Below are positions 60,422-64,000 of a DNA stretch of 64,000 bases, in pieces. The stretch comes from Rhabditoides inermis (lineage: Eukaryota > Nematoda > Chromadorea > Rhabditida > Rhabditidae). The stretch spans positions 21,341 to 85,340 of the forward strand of contig CAWZYM010000475.1 of the NCBI GenBank assembly GCA_963966185.1, given 5' to 3'. The stretch's first letter is position 1. Each line of letters begins with the position of its first letter. The position numbers and the translations under genes are program-made. Under the pieces are notes generated by a model. It saw only the letters and a list, made by a program, of their open reading frames with translations. It did no database searches and had not been told where the DNA came from.

Positions 60422-60846
60422 CTCGAAGCACCGTAGAACTTGCAAGCCTGAGCTTATCTATGTATGACGGAGAGAAATGACCATAACATCTATGAACAAA
60501 TACCTGTTTCATGAAATCGCGAATAACGAGAAAAAACGTTTTATGTTGAAAAAAAAAGTTAAAAAGACGATGGCGCTAAATTTTTATTTTCGCTGAAGGT
60601 TTTATGGAACACTTGGTAAGGCGGAATTAGACAACATACACGCCGAAAGTTTTATCGAAAATTTGAGTGCGCATCTTTTTTGTTTTGAGTTTCATATTAT
60701 TGCCAAGTTTTTCCCACAACAGGCCAATGGAAAGCGTTTTACTCAACAGAAAAGACAGTAAGTTTTTCTCAGCTTTCTGAATAACCAATTAATTGAATAT
60801 TGAAAGTGACAGAAAGATTACAAACCGCCTGAGATTTTGTTCTGCG

Positions 60847-60945
60847 GTGAGCGCAGGAACGACTACAAGCTGTGCGCGACTGCAGCTCAAGACCATTCAC
60901 TGTGGCAAAAGACGGATTCCACTCTGGCAAGCTTGCATCTAGGTA
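60847..60945 (+). pseudogene. RTE 3'-end fragment
   Basis: Reads ERRNDYKLCATAAQDHSLWQ then TLAS, matching the RTE C-terminus in this window (GRRNDYKQWATAARDRSLWR ... ALAS). Opposite orientation to the two large copies; about 100 bp, degraded. Confidence 0.65.
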
Positions 60946-61930
60946 TCAGAGAAAAAAGCGTTTAGGAAAAAAACGCAAAAAAAATTTCGACGTTTGTGTT
61001 TGAAGTTTGCAAATCAAATAACGCAGGCTTTGGCAAAACAGAAAATCCTTTTACGACGATATTTTGCTTCAATAATACTACATTTCATTCATACAGTCGA
61101 GTAACAACAGCATCACGTGATAAAACAGTGAGAAAAAGTAATCAAATTACTTCTTGTCAAACAACTCTAAACACTGTTTTTAGTACTTAGTTTGGTCGCT
61201 GGTTTTCATACGATACACACTAATTATATATACACTTCATCTACAATGACTTAAATGCGAAAAAGAGCGCATGTCACAAGTGGACACTCAAAGTTTCACG
61301 CAGTTTCGGGAAAACAAAAGTATACACCAAAAAAATAAAATAACGTGGTTCATTGGTGGAATTTCGACTCGCACCAGAAAAGACAAATACGGATCACAGT
61401 GATTTGTTTTTCGAAAAAAAAAACAATTAAAAAACTTTTACAGATTGTGCAAACGTATTCTTCATGAAATTGACATGAATGTATACTAAATTTTTAGTAG
61501 AATGTATACTAAAAATGAGGTAATTTTACAACCGTTTACGTAAACCATAATCATATAACTTTCCAAAAAGATTTTTGAATTTGCTTTTACCACGCTTGAC
61601 ACATGCACATTTCGGTAATCGTGTAGGTAGTGTGAAAAAAAATTCATTTCAATGGTATTCTATACTGCGCTAATTTTAATTGTTTTTTTTGCACATTTTG
61701 GTAATCGTGTAGGTTTTTTTATTAATTTTTTTTTCTTGGATGTAAAGGTAAAGGTAAAGATAGATCCCGATTCAAGAGACTGCGGTGTCAGAAGAAGACT
61801 ATGGCACGTCACCTTAGCCCAGCGATTTTCCAACTATAGCTCACGCTTATTTTCTCAATAATGCGCTCGTGGATGGCGAACCCTGCGAGTTACCTTCGCA
61901 GCAGACTGCTACAAATGTGTCACTTTGATA
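60946..61930. other. AT-rich gene-free stretch
   Basis: No gene, RNA or repeat that I can support, apart from short homopolymer runs. Confidence 0.5.
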
Positions 61931-61935
61931 CGTTC

Positions 61936-62010
61936 AAACGCCAGGGATAATAATCGAACTCCCGACCCATCAAGTTTAGCGAAGATCGTTAACCACTACA
62001 CTACGGCCCT
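61936..62010 (-). other. tRNA-like sequence
   Basis: On the minus strand GGGCCGTAGTGTAGTGGTTAA (A box) and GGGAGTTCGATTATTATCCC (B box in a hairpin) lie at tRNA spacing. The acceptor stem is poor; probably tRNA-derived. Confidence 0.4.
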
Positions 62011-62329
62011 CTTCATGGATGGAACTTCAAAACTTGACATGTTGTTTGGGAGAGAACATGGGTTTTTCCCTTTCTTTGGTTAGTTTAACGAGTGACCTTG
62101 ACTATCTCTCGTTTGAATTCTCGATTTGAGAGAGAACACTGATCACCCTTGTGAGTCATCCGGTTTAAACGAGAAGTCAAGATTGTGAATACATATAACA
62201 TATTTGTGAGATTCCAGTATGTACGCATATTAAATTACATTACAATGTAGTTGTTTGGGAAATAGGCCGTCGCACGATAGGCCGTCGCACGCGGGTGGTG
62301 TTTTAGCCTTGTACAGTTCTACTCTCACT

Positions 62330-62635
62330 GTTCAACATGTTGCCAGCAAATCTCTCAATAACTTATGTGAGGTTCTCGTATTTGACATTCTACCGTCCCC
62401 CACGTTCGTATATTCAACCTAATACGTTTCATAACCTGCTACCGTACCCCCGGGTCATCTCAAATAATTAAATCTACTGGTTCGCAATTAATATCGGACT
62501 TGGATTCACTTGTTGATCATGATAATCGGTTTCACTTGATTCTTTGTGATTTTAATACCCCCACTATAAATTGTAAGACCTTCCAAGCTTTCGATTACTT
62601 TGACAAATCACTGCTCGATTTTTCCCTTACATTCT
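62330..62635 (+). pseudogene. LINE endonuclease-domain remnant
   Basis: Frameshifted pieces read LCEVLVFDILPSPT, GSQLISDLDSLVDHDNRFHL, then CDFNTPTINCKTFQAFDYFD and KSLLDFSL. This parallels the LINE ORF2 here (LCEIVCLDILPSAS ... LAGDFNFPHIDW) and the 35.4-kb remnant. Confidence 0.65.
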
Positions 62636-62704
62636 GACACTCTGACATTCATGACATTCTGACATTCATTCTGACCTTCTGACATTCTGACATTTTTCGC
62701 CGTT

Positions 62705-62706
<2 letters not shown>

Positions 62707-62736
<30 letters not shown>
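62707..62736. repeat. (GA)n microsatellite
   Basis: About 14 GA units in gene-free DNA. Just upstream, the word TTCTGACA is repeated several times (about 62632-62695). Confidence 0.9.
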
Positions 62737-62743
<7 letters not shown>

Positions 62744-63006
62744 AAGGAGACCTCGTTCATTTTTACAGGCGACATTTTCCGTCAACCTACAATCGCTCTC
62801 TCCTCTTCCTGAAATTTCTCTTCATTCTGAAATAAGTATTTTTCCTCCTCGAAGTTTTTTCCCCATTCTGATGTCTCTCCTCATTCTGAAATGTGCCACA
62901 CTGTATAACTATCCGCCACCTTCATTTGATACGGCGACTCCGCTCACCGAAGCCCCTCCCCATAGAAGTCGACTACATCGCGTTATTGTCCACTCGCGTG
63001 TTTGTG

Positions 63007-63943
<937 letters not shown>

Positions 63944-64000
63944 CTGACTGAAGCTAATGTCTAGTTCCTCTTCTCTATAGTCAAAGTCAAAGGCCGCTTC

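Overview
The window is animal nuclear DNA, most likely from a nematode (a diplogastrid or other rhabditid is my guess). The reasons are: short exons split by many GT-AG introns; a clear FBXW7/SEL-10 orthologue whose start codon lies one base after a TTTCAG acceptor, as in spliced-leader trans-splicing; nematode-style cysteine-rich/TIL secreted proteins; a seven-helix chemoreceptor-like gene; and nematode-like RTE and CR1/jockey-type retrotransposons. No database search was possible, so names rest on recognised motifs and hand-built splice models in which I checked reading phase exon by exon.

0-12 kb (minus): 20 exons of an FBXW7/sel-10 gene (F-box, then WD40 propeller), running off the left edge. 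12.8-13.2 kb (plus): a fragment of a T1-type BTB domain. 14.8-15.9 kb (plus): a complete five-exon RING-finger gene. 16.7-20.9 kb (plus): a 16-exon ionotropic-glutamate-receptor-like channel. 21.2-24.7 kb (plus): a 13-exon secreted protein made of repeated cysteine modules plus a C-terminal TIL domain, the modules matching a 54-bp exon cassette. 24.8-29.9 kb: gene-poor, with tRNA-like sequences and palindromic MITEs. 29.9-32.0 kb (plus): the 3' part of a BCL11-like zinc-finger gene, broken by a 507-bp palindromic element inside a finger-coding exon and by a one-base frame slip at a C11 run. 33.1-34.6 kb (plus): a secreted Gly/Ala/Tyr-rich repeat protein with a TATA box.

35.3-59.3 kb is a retroelement block. 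A composite unit (segment X of about 2.25 kb plus an antisense RTE element that carries a nested plus-strand LINE) is present twice in tandem, followed by a third partial copy of X that holds a near-full-length LINE and a further AT-rich insertion. An inverted half-copy of X lies on the left, around a LINE ORF1 remnant. The insertion order can be read from the nesting. X carries potential spliced coding exons on both strands. The right edge of the block sits in a minus-strand chemoreceptor-like gene (59.3-60.4 kb), which ends after its fifth predicted membrane helix.

60.4-64 kb holds degraded RTE and LINE pieces, a tRNA-like sequence and a very long (TTG)n microsatellite of about 0.94 kb. The host genes look independent of one another; I see no operon or metabolic pathway. 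The main biological interest is how mobile elements have broken, captured or duplicated gene pieces here.
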